A stretch of 9,117 nucleotides of DNA from the NCBI GenBank assembly GCA_016928395.1, contig JAFGKV010000055.1:1-9117 (forward strand), given 5' to 3'. Under the pieces are notes generated by a model that ran no database searches, was not told where the DNA came from, and saw only the letters and a list, made by a program, of their open reading frames with translations. The position numbers and the translations under genes are program-made. Source of the DNA: Candidatus Fermentibacterota bacterium (GTDB lineage: Bacteria; JAFGKV01). Position 1 is the first letter of the stretch; each line of letters begins with the position of its first letter. Positions 1-6,736 of the stretch are shown one piece after another.

Positions 1-1
1 C

Positions 2-181
2 GGTCACCGATGGATCTGGAGGCCCGGGTTCAGCGGTGTGCTCCGGTTCGGCTACGGTATCCCGCTGGTCGACATCGTGTGGGAGGATACGCGACCCTCC
101 GAGCACCCCGATGCCGTCAAAGGCCTCCTCACTTTCATCCAGGGGTTCGACGCCGAGATCTCCATCGGCTATTGCTTCTGA
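2..181 (+). CDS. C-terminal fragment of a probable outer-membrane beta-barrel protein
   Basis: An open frame enters from the left edge and runs 59 residues to a TGA at 179-181, so only the C-terminus is present. The visible part alternates polar and hydrophobic residues in short strand-like runs (GVLRFGYGIPLVDIVW; AEISIGYCF). It ends in Phe, with hydrophobic or aromatic residues at positions -3, -5, -7 and -9. That pattern is the known C-terminal recognition strand of outer-membrane barrel proteins handled by the BAM complex. No family can be named from so short a piece. A GC hairpin follows six bases after the stop, and the next gene starts 120 bp further on the same strand. Reading this frame as coding is fairly safe because its composition is protein-like and the overlapping frames are rich in Arg and Pro. 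The barrel assignment is an inference. Confidence 0.6.
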   Translation, partial: GHRWIWRPGFSGVLRFGYGIPLVDIVWEDTRPSEHPDAVKGLLTFIQGFDAEISIGYCF

Positions 182-186
182 ATCAA

Positions 187-204
187 GACGCGATTCCTCG
201 CGTC
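187..204 (+). terminator. hairpin after the barrel-protein stop, possible terminator
   Basis: GACGCG (187-192) pairs perfectly with CGCGTC (199-204) across a 6-nt loop, starting six bases after the stop codon. No U-run follows, so it is not a canonical intrinsic terminator. It could be a weak terminator or a 3'-end stabilising structure. Confidence 0.3.
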
Positions 205-301
205 CGTCTGAAGAGGCTTTCGGCGATCCTTGACAGTGGATGTTGGGAGCACGAAGCTGGCCCCGTGCTTTCCCACTCCAGCCCCGCACCACGGAGGAAC
301 C

Positions 302-2335
302 ATGCACCGGCGTCTGCTGCTCGCCCTCCCCCTTCTTGTCATCTGTACGAGCTTCGCATGGGCAAGCCCACGGCGGATCGTGCTCCTTGAAGAGGCAACC
401 AATGCCAGTTGCGCGCCCTGCGCCCAGAACAACCCCAAGCTGCAGGAGTTCTTCTCGACGCACTTCGGCGGGGTGGTCTCCGTGCGATACCATGCCTGGT
501 GGCCCGGTGCCAATGATCCCATGTACCTTGAAAACACCGTCGACAACCGGGATCGGATCGGGTACTACGGCATCAGCGGCGTACCCAACTACGTCATGGA
601 CGGAACGAACTATGGGGTTCCCGGCGATCCCGATGCCATGGTCAGCCAGATGTGGGAGCGGCTGAATGTGCCTCCACCGGTGAAGATCGTCGTGGAGCGC
701 ATTGCAGGGCGCGACAGTCTGCTCTGCAACGTGACGGTCATCGGGGACGAAGCAATCGCGGGGAACCTGTTCCTTCGTACTGCTGTCATCGAGCGGCTGA
801 TCGTCTATCCCACCCCGCCTGGGAACAATGGCGAGACCGAGTTCGCCGATGTGATGCGCAAGATGCTGCCCGATGCCACCGGGATACCCGTGGCATCCAT
901 CGCGGCGGGAGATACGCTGCGCTTTTCCCTCGGCTGCGAGATCGGCGCAAGCTGGAATCCTGCGGATCTTGCCGTGGTGGCGTGGCTTCAGGATGACGCC
1001 ACCAAGGAAGTGTTCCAGGCAGGCATCGATCTTCCCACCTACATCGTGGAGACCTCGGATCCGGTGGCGGACTGGCTGGAGCCAAACCAGAGCTATTCCA
1101 AGCACTACTGGATCGGCAATGACAATCCAACTCCCCTGAACATCCAGGTCTCGCTGGAACTGCTCGGGCTGGTGCCTGGCTGGTCGTGCGAGCTGATAAT
1201 GGACTCGGTCGCCCATGACACCCTTGACCTGATCCTGCCGCCGGGCGACTCGGCGGCCTTCGATCTCGCGATCCAGACCGGTGACATGCCAGGCTCTGTC
1301 AAGACCAAGCTCTTCGGCAGGAACCTCGATGACGCCTATGGCTACGGTTTCAGCCAGGGCTACGTCGGCGTCGTTCGCAGCGGCGACATCCTCTTTGTCG
1401 ATGATGATGGCGGCGAGGCGTTCGAGACGCTGTACTACGGATTTTTCGATAGCGCCGGGGTCGCGTTCACCAGCATAACCGAGCCGGACTTGCTTCCTCT
1501 GGCTTCCGGCGTCGACACGACCCTGTTCAAGAGCATCTTCTGGAACGTCTCATGGGGATTTCCGGCCTTCGTCCCCGAGGACATCGCTCTGCTCGCCGGC
1601 TATCTTGATGGGGGCGGCAATCTCTACCTGGCCGGGCAGGATATAGGCTGGGACATCTTCGACCCCAGCGGCAATAGCTATTTCCCGGAGGCGCAGGCGT
1701 TCTACACCACCTACCTCGATGCCCGCTACCTCAACGACAATTCGGGCGTCAACAGCATGGAGGGTGTCCCCGGCGATCCCATTACCGACGGGCTCGCCTT
1801 CAATGTCACCACTGTCTATTCCAGGTATCCCGAGTGGGTCGAGAGCTACTCAGGATCGTCGATACCGATTCTCATGTATACCAACTCGACGAAGATCGGC
1901 GCCCTGCGCTACGACAACGGGACCTACAAGACCGTCTACCTCGGCGTGGGACTCGAGCAGATGAGCGATCAGAGCGCCGCCGAAGCCATCATCCTGCGCA
2001 CGCTGGAGTGGTTCGCGGACAGCGTAGTCTCGGGTGACCACAGCATCGGTCTCCCGCACAGCCTCGGTCTCTGGTCGTGCGAGCCCAACCCCTTCAGCAC
2101 CGAGACGACAATCAAGTACGATGTGCCGCGGGCCGGGGATGTTCGATTGGCGGTGCATGATCTGCTTGGTCGGGAAGTGCGGGTCGTGGTCGACGCCCAG
2201 CATGAGCCCGGCACGTTTGCCGCACGGTGGAATGGGCGCGATGGGCAGGGAACCCCCGTTGCAGCCGGGGTCTACGTGTGCACGTTGCAGGCAGACGGGG
2301 ATCGCCACAGCCGTATGGTGGTACGCATCAGATAG
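302..2335 (+). CDS. secreted thioredoxin-like (Omp28-type) protein with GATase-like domain and C-terminal sorting domain
   Basis: This is a 677-residue exported protein. I chose the ATG at 302 because GGAGGA lies just upstream (293-298) and the product then begins with a signal peptide (MHRR, hydrophobic core, cleavage near AWA|SP at residue 21). In-frame codons further upstream (a TTG at 230) would bury that signal. Residues about 24-210 resemble Omp28/thioredoxin-fold proteins: LLEEATNASCAPC with a CxxC at C37/C40, and a GVPNYVMDG segment at the place of the cis-Pro loop. A beta-rich stretch follows. Residues about 361-480 look like the glutamine-amidotransferase-like domain common in secreted FCB proteins (GDILFVDDDGG at 361-371, LAGQDIG at 443-449); I see no catalytic Cys/His pair that would prove an enzyme. 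Residues 594-677 (EPNPFSTETTIKYDVP onward) form a FlgD-like/type IX-style sorting tail. It probably acts at the cell surface or outside the cell, perhaps in thiol chemistry; the substrate is unknown. Confidence 0.85.
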   Translation: MHRRLLLALPLLVICTSFAWASPRRIVLLEEATNASCAPCAQNNPKLQEFFSTHFGGVVSVRYHAWWPGANDPMYLENTVDNRDRIGYYGISGVPNYVMDGTNYGVPGDPDAMVSQMWERLNVPPPVKIVVERIAGRDSLLCNVTVIGDEAIAGNLFLRTAVIERLIVYPTPPGNNGETEFADVMRKMLPDATGIPVASIAAGDTLRFSLGCEIGASWNPADLAVVAWLQDDATKEVFQAGIDLPTYIVETSDPVADWLEPNQSYSKHYWIGNDNPTPLNIQVSLELLGLVPGWSCELIMDSVAHDTLDLILPPGDSAAFDLAIQTGDMPGSVKTKLFGRNLDDAYGYGFSQGYVGVVRSGDILFVDDDGGEAFETLYYGFFDSAGVAFTSITEPDLLPLASGVDTTLFKSIFWNVSWGFPAFVPEDIALLAGYLDGGGNLYLAGQDIGWDIFDPSGNSYFPEAQAFYTTYLDARYLNDNSGVNSMEGVPGDPITDGLAFNVTTVYSRYPEWVESYSGSSIPILMYTNSTKIGALRYDNGTYKTVYLGVGLEQMSDQSAAEAIILRTLEWFADSVVSGDHSIGLPHSLGLWSCEPNPFSTETTIKYDVPRAGDVRLAVHDLLGREVRVVVDAQHEPGTFAARWNGRDGQGTPVAAGVYVCTLQADGDRHSRMVVRIR

Positions 2336-2388
2336 GAGCTCACACGAAGGAACACCACGCAAGGGACAGGTCGGATCGTACTGCCCTG

Positions 2389-3228
2389 GTGACGCTTCCC
2401 GTCGTCATTCTGCTCGGGTTCGTCATAGCCTTTGCCGGCAGTCAAGGCGGGACCTCCTCCTTCGGCCTTCCCATCTTCGCCCTCGGTGTCGGGCTGATCT
2501 TCCTAATCCAGTGGCTGGCCTTCATCCCTGCGTACCTATTCCAGACCGAGAAGCACTTCGACCTCACCGGGAGCCTCACCTATGTCTCTGTGACCGCGCT
2601 GGCTGTCACCTTGAGCCCCCACATTGACGCCCGGTCGATCCTGCTCCTCGTGCTCGTGGTCGTCTGGGCGGCTCGCCTGGGCACCTATCTCTTTCGGCGC
2701 ATCCGCCATGCCGGGAAAGACGCCCGTTTCGACGAGATCAAGCTTTCGTTCATTCGCTTCCTGAACACGTGGACCCTGCAGGGGCTGTGGGTCAGCCTGA
2801 CGCTGGCCGCCGCGCTGGCCGCCATCACGACCATCAACCGAAAGGGATTGGATCTGTTCGCGTTGGTCGGCTTCCTGGTGTGGCTCTTCGGATTCACCAT
2901 CGAAGCCACCGCCGACTTTCAGAAAAGCCGCTTCCGGGCCGATCGGGCCAACAGGGGGAAATTCATTCACACCGGCCTCTGGGCGCGGTCGCGCCACCCA
3001 AACTACCTCGGCGAAATCGTGCTCTGGATCGGCGTCGCCATCATTGCCCTGCCCGTGCTCCGAGGCTGGCAGTGGGTGACATTGATCTCCCCTGTGTTCG
3101 TTGCCCTGTTGCTCACCCGCGTCAGCGGCGTCCCTCTCCTGGAGAAGAGGGCCGATGAGAAATGGAGCGGCCAGGAAGACTACGAGGCCTACAAGGCTCG
3201 CACTCCGGTGCTGATCCCCCGTCTCTAA
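2389..3228 (+). CDS. DUF1295 / steroid 5-alpha-reductase-like integral membrane protein
   Basis: This is a polytopic membrane protein of about 279 residues (294 if translation starts at 2344). It begins with a hydrophobic segment (LPVVILLGFVIAFAG), has several more, and carries the C-terminal signature SRHPNYLGE (201-209 from the GTG at 2389). That signature is shared by DUF1295 proteins, steroid 5-alpha-reductases and isoprenylcysteine methyltransferase-like enzymes. The block after it (LWIGVAIIALPVLRGWQWV, LLTRVSGVPLLEKRA, YEAYKARTPVLIPR) matches my memory of the DUF1295 family over its full length. Family members are presumed NAD(P)H-dependent lipid or steroid reductases, but the substrate here is unknown. 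The start is uncertain. GTG at 2389 is the first standard codon that does not overlap the previous gene, but it lacks a clear Shine-Dalgarno. An AGGAG at 2334-2338 sits five bases before an in-frame ACG at 2344, and the protein reads through sensibly from there. An ATG at 2227 would overlap the previous gene by 109 nt. It may be co-transcribed with the upstream gene. Confidence 0.85.
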   Translation: MTLPVVILLGFVIAFAGSQGGTSSFGLPIFALGVGLIFLIQWLAFIPAYLFQTEKHFDLTGSLTYVSVTALAVTLSPHIDARSILLLVLVVVWAARLGTYLFRRIRHAGKDARFDEIKLSFIRFLNTWTLQGLWVSLTLAAALAAITTINRKGLDLFALVGFLVWLFGFTIEATADFQKSRFRADRANRGKFIHTGLWARSRHPNYLGEIVLWIGVAIIALPVLRGWQWVTLISPVFVALLLTRVSGVPLLEKRADEKWSGQEDYEAYKARTPVLIPRL

Positions 3229-3248
3229 GAAGGCCCCCGGGGCTTGGG

Positions 3249-5588
3249 CTACGGCACGATGATCAGGGGAGCTCCGACATGGGCCGAGGAACCTTCCGCC
3301 CGGACCTGCAGGTAGTACATGCCTGCCGGGGGTCTCATCCCCGGGCCGTTCATCGGGATCGGAACTTGATGCACTCCCCCCGGGAGCCGGTGGAAAGACG
3401 CGCCTACCTCGCGGCCGCCCAGGTCGAACAACCGGAGGCTGATGAGCTGGGCGCCGGGATCCTCTGAACGAATGCTGAACGAAGCGCTGGCCCTCGTTGA
3501 AGCCGGGTTGGGGCTGAGCCAGAGGAGCCTGAGCGCAGCGGGCCCGACTATGCCTCCTTCCCAGGAATCGGCGGCGACTGCATCCGCCCACGCGTACATC
3601 AGGTCACCCCGGGTCTCGTCATAGTAGATCACATGGGGGCGACCCATAGTATCCACCACCAGCCGTGACCACTCCCCAACCCTACCTTCGCTGGCGATGG
3701 TCGACGAATGCCAGGTTCCGTCGTCACGATAGGCGAACCGCAAATCGACTGCCTGGCCATACAGGTAGCTCACGCAGGGCCGCCCTTCGGGATCGATGGC
3801 CAACGACGTAAACTTGCCGACATCACTTTGCGAATCCACCGTTTCCACGTGCCATCCCTGGGCATCCTTGTACGCGTAGCGAATATCGTCGGGGAAGTTG
3901 TCGAAGTAGGTCATGTGAGGGAATCCGGCCTCGTCCAGTGCCAAAGAACAGTACATCCCTCCCTCGCCGTAGTTGTCGGCGACCTCCGTATGCCAGCCGG
4001 AACCATCCTGATATGTGTAGCACATCCGATCGGCCCACGAATGGTGGGCAATATGGGGATAACCTGCCGTGTCAAGCTTGAGGCTCGTGTAGAACCCCTG
4101 ATCCGGCGTCACCGTCTCGACCATCCAGCCCGAATCGGCATTGACGGCATACATGAGTTCGCGGTTGACCCGATAGGCCATGCGCACGATTCCGTCAGTA
4201 CCCACGGCGATGGAGGTATACCCGCCACCCGTCCAAAGATCCGGTTGGACCGTCTCCATATGCCAGCCGGAATCGTCCATGAACGAATAGCATACGGCAT
4301 CGGCCTCGTCGTCGTAGAAGCCGATATGCGGGTATCCCAGCGGATCAAGGGCCATGGAAAGATCGATGCCGACCTGTCCCACGGCCTGTACATCCCACCC
4401 GTCACCAGTCTGCACCGCGCAGCGAATGTCTCCACCCTCAGCATTCCCATAGCAGGCGTGGAGTAGACCGCTGGAGTCCATGGAAAAGGCCGTGTAGATC
4501 CCCACAACCTCGGCCTGGGATACCGTGTCCGTCGTCCACACCCCCTGAGCCTTCGCGGACAGCCGCAACTCCCGGATCCCGCCGAACGGCTCATCCACAT
4601 GGTAGCTGAAGAACACACCGCCTGCATCGTCAATAGCCAGGGACGCGTAGTCTGCCGCCCCGGCGAGCGTTTCCTCAACCCAGGTCGAGCCATCATGATA
4701 GGCATGCACCGGCCCGCTGGTCGTGCAGAAACCGATATGGGGCAACCCCTGTGCGTCCAGGGCCAATGATGTCCAGTCGCCACCCCGACCCAACGGGTCG
4801 ATCTGCCAGCCGGCAGGATCCTTGCGGGCATACACGACGCTGTACTGCCAGCCGTCATAGTAGCTGATGTGGGGCCGGCCCGTGTCATCAATGGCGATGG
4901 ATGAGTGCCACCCCACGTTGCCCTGCTCCGCAATGGTTTCCGTGTGCCAACCTTCGCCGTCCTTGAAGGAGTAGAGCAGATTGTCGAGAATCATCTCGTA
5001 GTGGCTGATGTGGGGCCTCCCGTCCCCGTCCAAAGCCAGGGAAGAAAAGCCTCCCGGCGCGTAGTGCACGTCGATGACCTCGATCTGCCACCCGTCGTCG
5101 TTCTTCCAAGCATAGTTGAGATCCTCTTCCTGATAGGTAACGTGGGGGCGGCCCTGAACATCGAGGACTATCGAAGTGAACTTCCCACCGGTGCCGACCA
5201 CCTCAATCTGCCACCCCGCGCCCTCGTATCGCGCGTATCGAAGGTTCTGGTTCAGATCGTCGAAGTAGGCGATGTGCAGAGACCCATCCGTGCCGGCTGC
5301 AATGGAGGCGTGCTCTCCGACGCCCGGCGAAGGATCCACGGTTTCCACGACCCACTCGGTGCCGTTTAGCCACCCGTGGTAGAGGTGATCCTGCCCGAAG
5401 GCAAGGTGGGGATTCCCCTGGGCATCCAGACACAGGCTGCGGTCGGTCATCCAGCTAAACACCCGGGGAGACTCCACCGGCTCGATCTGCCAGGAACGGG
5501 GTTGCGCAGCGCATGGGCTCAAGCTCGCCGCCATCAGGAACAAGGCTGCGAACAGTGAGTACGGGGCGAAACGGAAAAGACGTGACAA
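3249..5588 (-). CDS. large secreted repeat protein (about 14 propeller-like repeats) with C-terminal sorting domain
   Basis: This is a 779-residue exported protein. It starts at TTG (5586-5588), supported by GGAGG five bases upstream (complement of 5594-5598) and by an immediate signal peptide (MSRLFRFAPYSLFAALFLMAASLSPCAA, cleavage near residue 28; Pro before Cys26 argues against a lipobox). From about residue 32 to 690 I count about 14 degenerate units of 42-52 residues with the pattern (T/S)S-(L/I)-A-(L/I)-D-x-x-G-x-PH(I/V)-x-Y-x-D ... (L/V)-x-YA-x-x-D-x-x-GWxxExV. Each could be a four-stranded blade, so one or two beta-propellers are likely. The last 85 or so residues (LSPNPASTRAS ... PPAGMYYLQV) form a type IX/FlgD-like sorting tail. 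It is probably exposed on or released from the cell surface. I cannot tell a ligand or enzymatic role. The gene is convergent with the DUF1295 gene, leaving 20 bp between the two stops. Confidence 0.85.
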   Translation of the reverse strand: MSRLFRFAPYSLFAALFLMAASLSPCAAQPRSWQIEPVESPRVFSWMTDRSLCLDAQGNPHLAFGQDHLYHGWLNGTEWVVETVDPSPGVGEHASIAAGTDGSLHIAYFDDLNQNLRYARYEGAGWQIEVVGTGGKFTSIVLDVQGRPHVTYQEEDLNYAWKNDDGWQIEVIDVHYAPGGFSSLALDGDGRPHISHYEMILDNLLYSFKDGEGWHTETIAEQGNVGWHSSIAIDDTGRPHISYYDGWQYSVVYARKDPAGWQIDPLGRGGDWTSLALDAQGLPHIGFCTTSGPVHAYHDGSTWVEETLAGAADYASLAIDDAGGVFFSYHVDEPFGGIRELRLSAKAQGVWTTDTVSQAEVVGIYTAFSMDSSGLLHACYGNAEGGDIRCAVQTGDGWDVQAVGQVGIDLSMALDPLGYPHIGFYDDEADAVCYSFMDDSGWHMETVQPDLWTGGGYTSIAVGTDGIVRMAYRVNRELMYAVNADSGWMVETVTPDQGFYTSLKLDTAGYPHIAHHSWADRMCYTYQDGSGWHTEVADNYGEGGMYCSLALDEAGFPHMTYFDNFPDDIRYAYKDAQGWHVETVDSQSDVGKFTSLAIDPEGRPCVSYLYGQAVDLRFAYRDDGTWHSSTIASEGRVGEWSRLVVDTMGRPHVIYYDETRGDLMYAWADAVAADSWEGGIVGPAALRLLWLSPNPASTRASASFSIRSEDPGAQLISLRLFDLGGREVGASFHRLPGGVHQVPIPMNGPGMRPPAGMYYLQVRAEGSSAHVGAPLIIVP

Positions 5589-5593
5589 GGCTA

Positions 5594-5598
5594 CCTCC
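5594..5598 (-). promoter_or_regulatory. Shine-Dalgarno that fixes the TTG start of the repeat protein
   Basis: The minus strand reads TAGGAGGTAGCC and then TTG. The GGAGG core is five bases from the TTG at 5588. No ATG or GTG nearby would keep the signal peptide, so this site decides the start. Confidence 0.75.
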
Positions 5599-5655
5599 TA
5601 AGGTGGGACAGGAGAGTCCAATCGTCTTCGCGGATGTCGATACTCAGAGCGGTAC

Positions 5656-5684
5656 ATGGAAGGCCCCTGCACCGGCCATGTCAA
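5656..5684 (-). promoter_or_regulatory. candidate sigma70-type promoter for the repeat protein
   Basis: On the minus strand a perfect -35 TTGACA (complement of 5679-5684) is followed after 17 bp by TTCCAT (complement of 5656-5661), which matches only 3 of 6 in the -10. It lies about 70 bp upstream of the TTG start at 5588 and points the right way. The -35 and the spacing are strong and the -10 is weak. Confidence 0.4.
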
Positions 5685-5813
5685 ATCCCCGCGCTCTACG
5701 CGTTTGGGAATCCGGGAGGAGTACAAGTTCAGGGAGGCCGCAGATCCACCAATGACTAGAACAGGGGGACGAGGGCAGCGAGACTCGCAAGTGTCATCAT
5801 CCGGCTTGGCCCC

Positions 5814-5833
5814 GCACCCAACGCTTTGGGTGC
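5814..5833. repeat. perfect 8-bp-stem hairpin
   Basis: GCACCCAA (5814-5821) pairs without mismatch with TTGGGTGC (5826-5833) around a CGCT tetraloop. No T-run follows on either strand, so it is not a canonical terminator. It lies 3' of the leftward operon and 5' of the repeat protein, and could act as a 3'-end structure or a protein-binding dyad. Confidence 0.45.
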
Positions 5834-5872
5834 TGTGGCTTGACCGAGTGATCCAGATACTCTGGCTGGATT

Positions 5873-5934
5873 GTCCGGACACGCCGGGCAATGCCAGGGG
5901 CAAGGGCGGAGGTTACACCATGCATCGTCCGGAC
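5873..5934. repeat. 8-bp palindrome GTCCGGAC occurring twice, 54 bp apart
   Basis: GTCCGGAC at 5873-5880 and again at 5927-5934 is an exact palindrome, and each copy is followed closely by a GC-rich CGCCGGGC or CGCCCGGG. The pair may be the remains of a REP-like element or a double binding site, or may be chance in GC-rich DNA. Confidence 0.3.
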
Positions 5935-5956
5935 CGCCCGGGGCCCCCACCTCTTC

Positions 5957-5993
5957 ACTTCTTCACCCCTTCATTTTTCTACTTCTTCACCCC
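5957..5993. repeat. 13-bp direct repeat downstream of the ABC operon
   Basis: ACTTCTTCACCCC occurs at 5957-5969 and 5981-5993, a 24-bp period, inside a pyrimidine-biased TTCAC-rich tract. On the minus strand it reads GGGGTGAAGAAGT and starts five bases after the permease stop. It is a short, slippage-type, low-complexity repeat. Confidence 0.55.
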
Positions 5994-5998
5994 CCTCA

Positions 5999-6736
5999 TC
6001 AGACGATCCACCTCCTCTGAATGTTCCGCAGGCTGATGAGAAACAGGAGGACGCAGAAGCCCGCCAGAATGGCCAGGTTGAGGGTCACGGGCCGCTGCGT
6101 TGTCCCGTTCACCGCGCCATGGAGGGCATCGGCGCCGTAGGTCAGCGGCAGCAGGTACGACAGTGGGCGCAGGAATACTGGGAGCTTCGTGACCGGGTAG
6201 AACAACCCGCACAAAAACACCATGGGGAAGCGGAAGAAGTTCGAGAACGTCTGTGCCTCGAACACTTCGCTGACCGACACGGCGATGAAGAGGCCCAGAA
6301 AGGTCGAGCTGACGGCAATCAAGGCAACGGCCGCTCCCATCTGCCACCAGATCATGCCTCCCAAGTCGACAATGAACGAGGCCATGATCACCGGGACAAA
6401 CGCATTGACGATGCCGAACACCACCGCGCCCGAGGTCTTGGCAAGCATAAGCACCCACAGGGGGATCGGTGCCAGGAGCAAGCGCTCAAACGACCGGCCT
6501 TTCCGCTCGAACGTGACCGTCACGGCCAGCATGGACGTGGTGCCAAATAGGATCGAGAGGGCCATGACCCCAGGCAGGATCGATCGGGCTTCGCCGAACC
6601 CCGAGCCCGACTTGATGAAGAACATCAGAGTCCACGCCAGGGGGAAGATGATGCCCCAGCTCAGGTTCGGCGGCTTGAGGTAGTACGTGCGCATATCCTT
6701 CCGGAGGATGCTCCAGAACGCGATCCAGGCCCTCAC
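5999..6736 (-). CDS. ABC-2 type transporter permease
   Basis: This is a 245-residue integral membrane protein, a usual length for a single-domain ABC-2 exporter permease. It starts at a GTG (6734-6736) that overlaps the ATPase stop as GTGA, which implies translational coupling. After a short cytoplasmic N-terminus (MRAWIAFWSILRKDMRTYYLKPP) I see about six hydrophobic segments. The FERKGRSFERLLLAPIP motif between segments 2 and 3 is the typical ABC-2 coupling-helix region, and the family block GLFYPVTKLPVFLRPLSYLLPLTY begins near residue 177. It should form the membrane pore with the ATPase encoded just upstream. The family exports drugs, lipids, polysaccharides or other small molecules; nothing here fixes the substrate. 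It is the last gene of the operon, and low-complexity DNA follows the stop. Confidence 0.9.
   Translation of the reverse strand: MRAWIAFWSILRKDMRTYYLKPPNLSWGIIFPLAWTLMFFIKSGSGFGEARSILPGVMALSILFGTTSMLAVTVTFERKGRSFERLLLAPIPLWVLMLAKTSGAVVFGIVNAFVPVIMASFIVDLGGMIWWQMGAAVALIAVSSTFLGLFIAVSVSEVFEAQTFSNFFRFPMVFLCGLFYPVTKLPVFLRPLSYLLPLTYGADALHGAVNGTTQRPVTLNLAILAGFCVLLFLISLRNIQRRWIV

Larger units (their letters stand above)
5589..5998. other. non-coding stretch between the repeat protein and the ABC permease
   Basis: These 410 bp contain no convincing gene: the open frames on both strands are short, rich in Arg, Pro or Ser, and lack ribosome-binding sites. The stretch holds the repeat-protein promoter (5656-5684), a perfect hairpin (5814-5833), the palindrome GTCCGGAC twice (5873-5880 and 5927-5934), the self-complementary GGGGCCCC (5940-5947) and a 13-bp direct repeat (5957-5969 and 5981-5993). 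No tRNA-like fold was seen. Confidence 0.6.

Noticed and set aside
230-258. TTGACA at 230-235 as the promoter of the thioredoxin-like gene
   Set aside because: No acceptable -10 hexamer lies 16-18 bp downstream.
3229-3246. GC-rich GCCCCCGGGGC between the convergent stops as a bidirectional terminator
   Set aside because: The stem would be only about 4 bp with a 3-nt loop and there is no T-run; the signal is too weak to call.
2536-3591. Long minus-strand open frame across the DUF1295 gene
   Set aside because: It is antisense to a clear family member and its product is Arg/Gly/Pro-rich without motifs, a GC-driven shadow.
3708-4466. 252-codon plus-strand open frame opposite the repeat protein
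   Set aside because: Its apparent internal repetition (HVP, RIHRFH) merely mirrors the repeats coded on the other strand.
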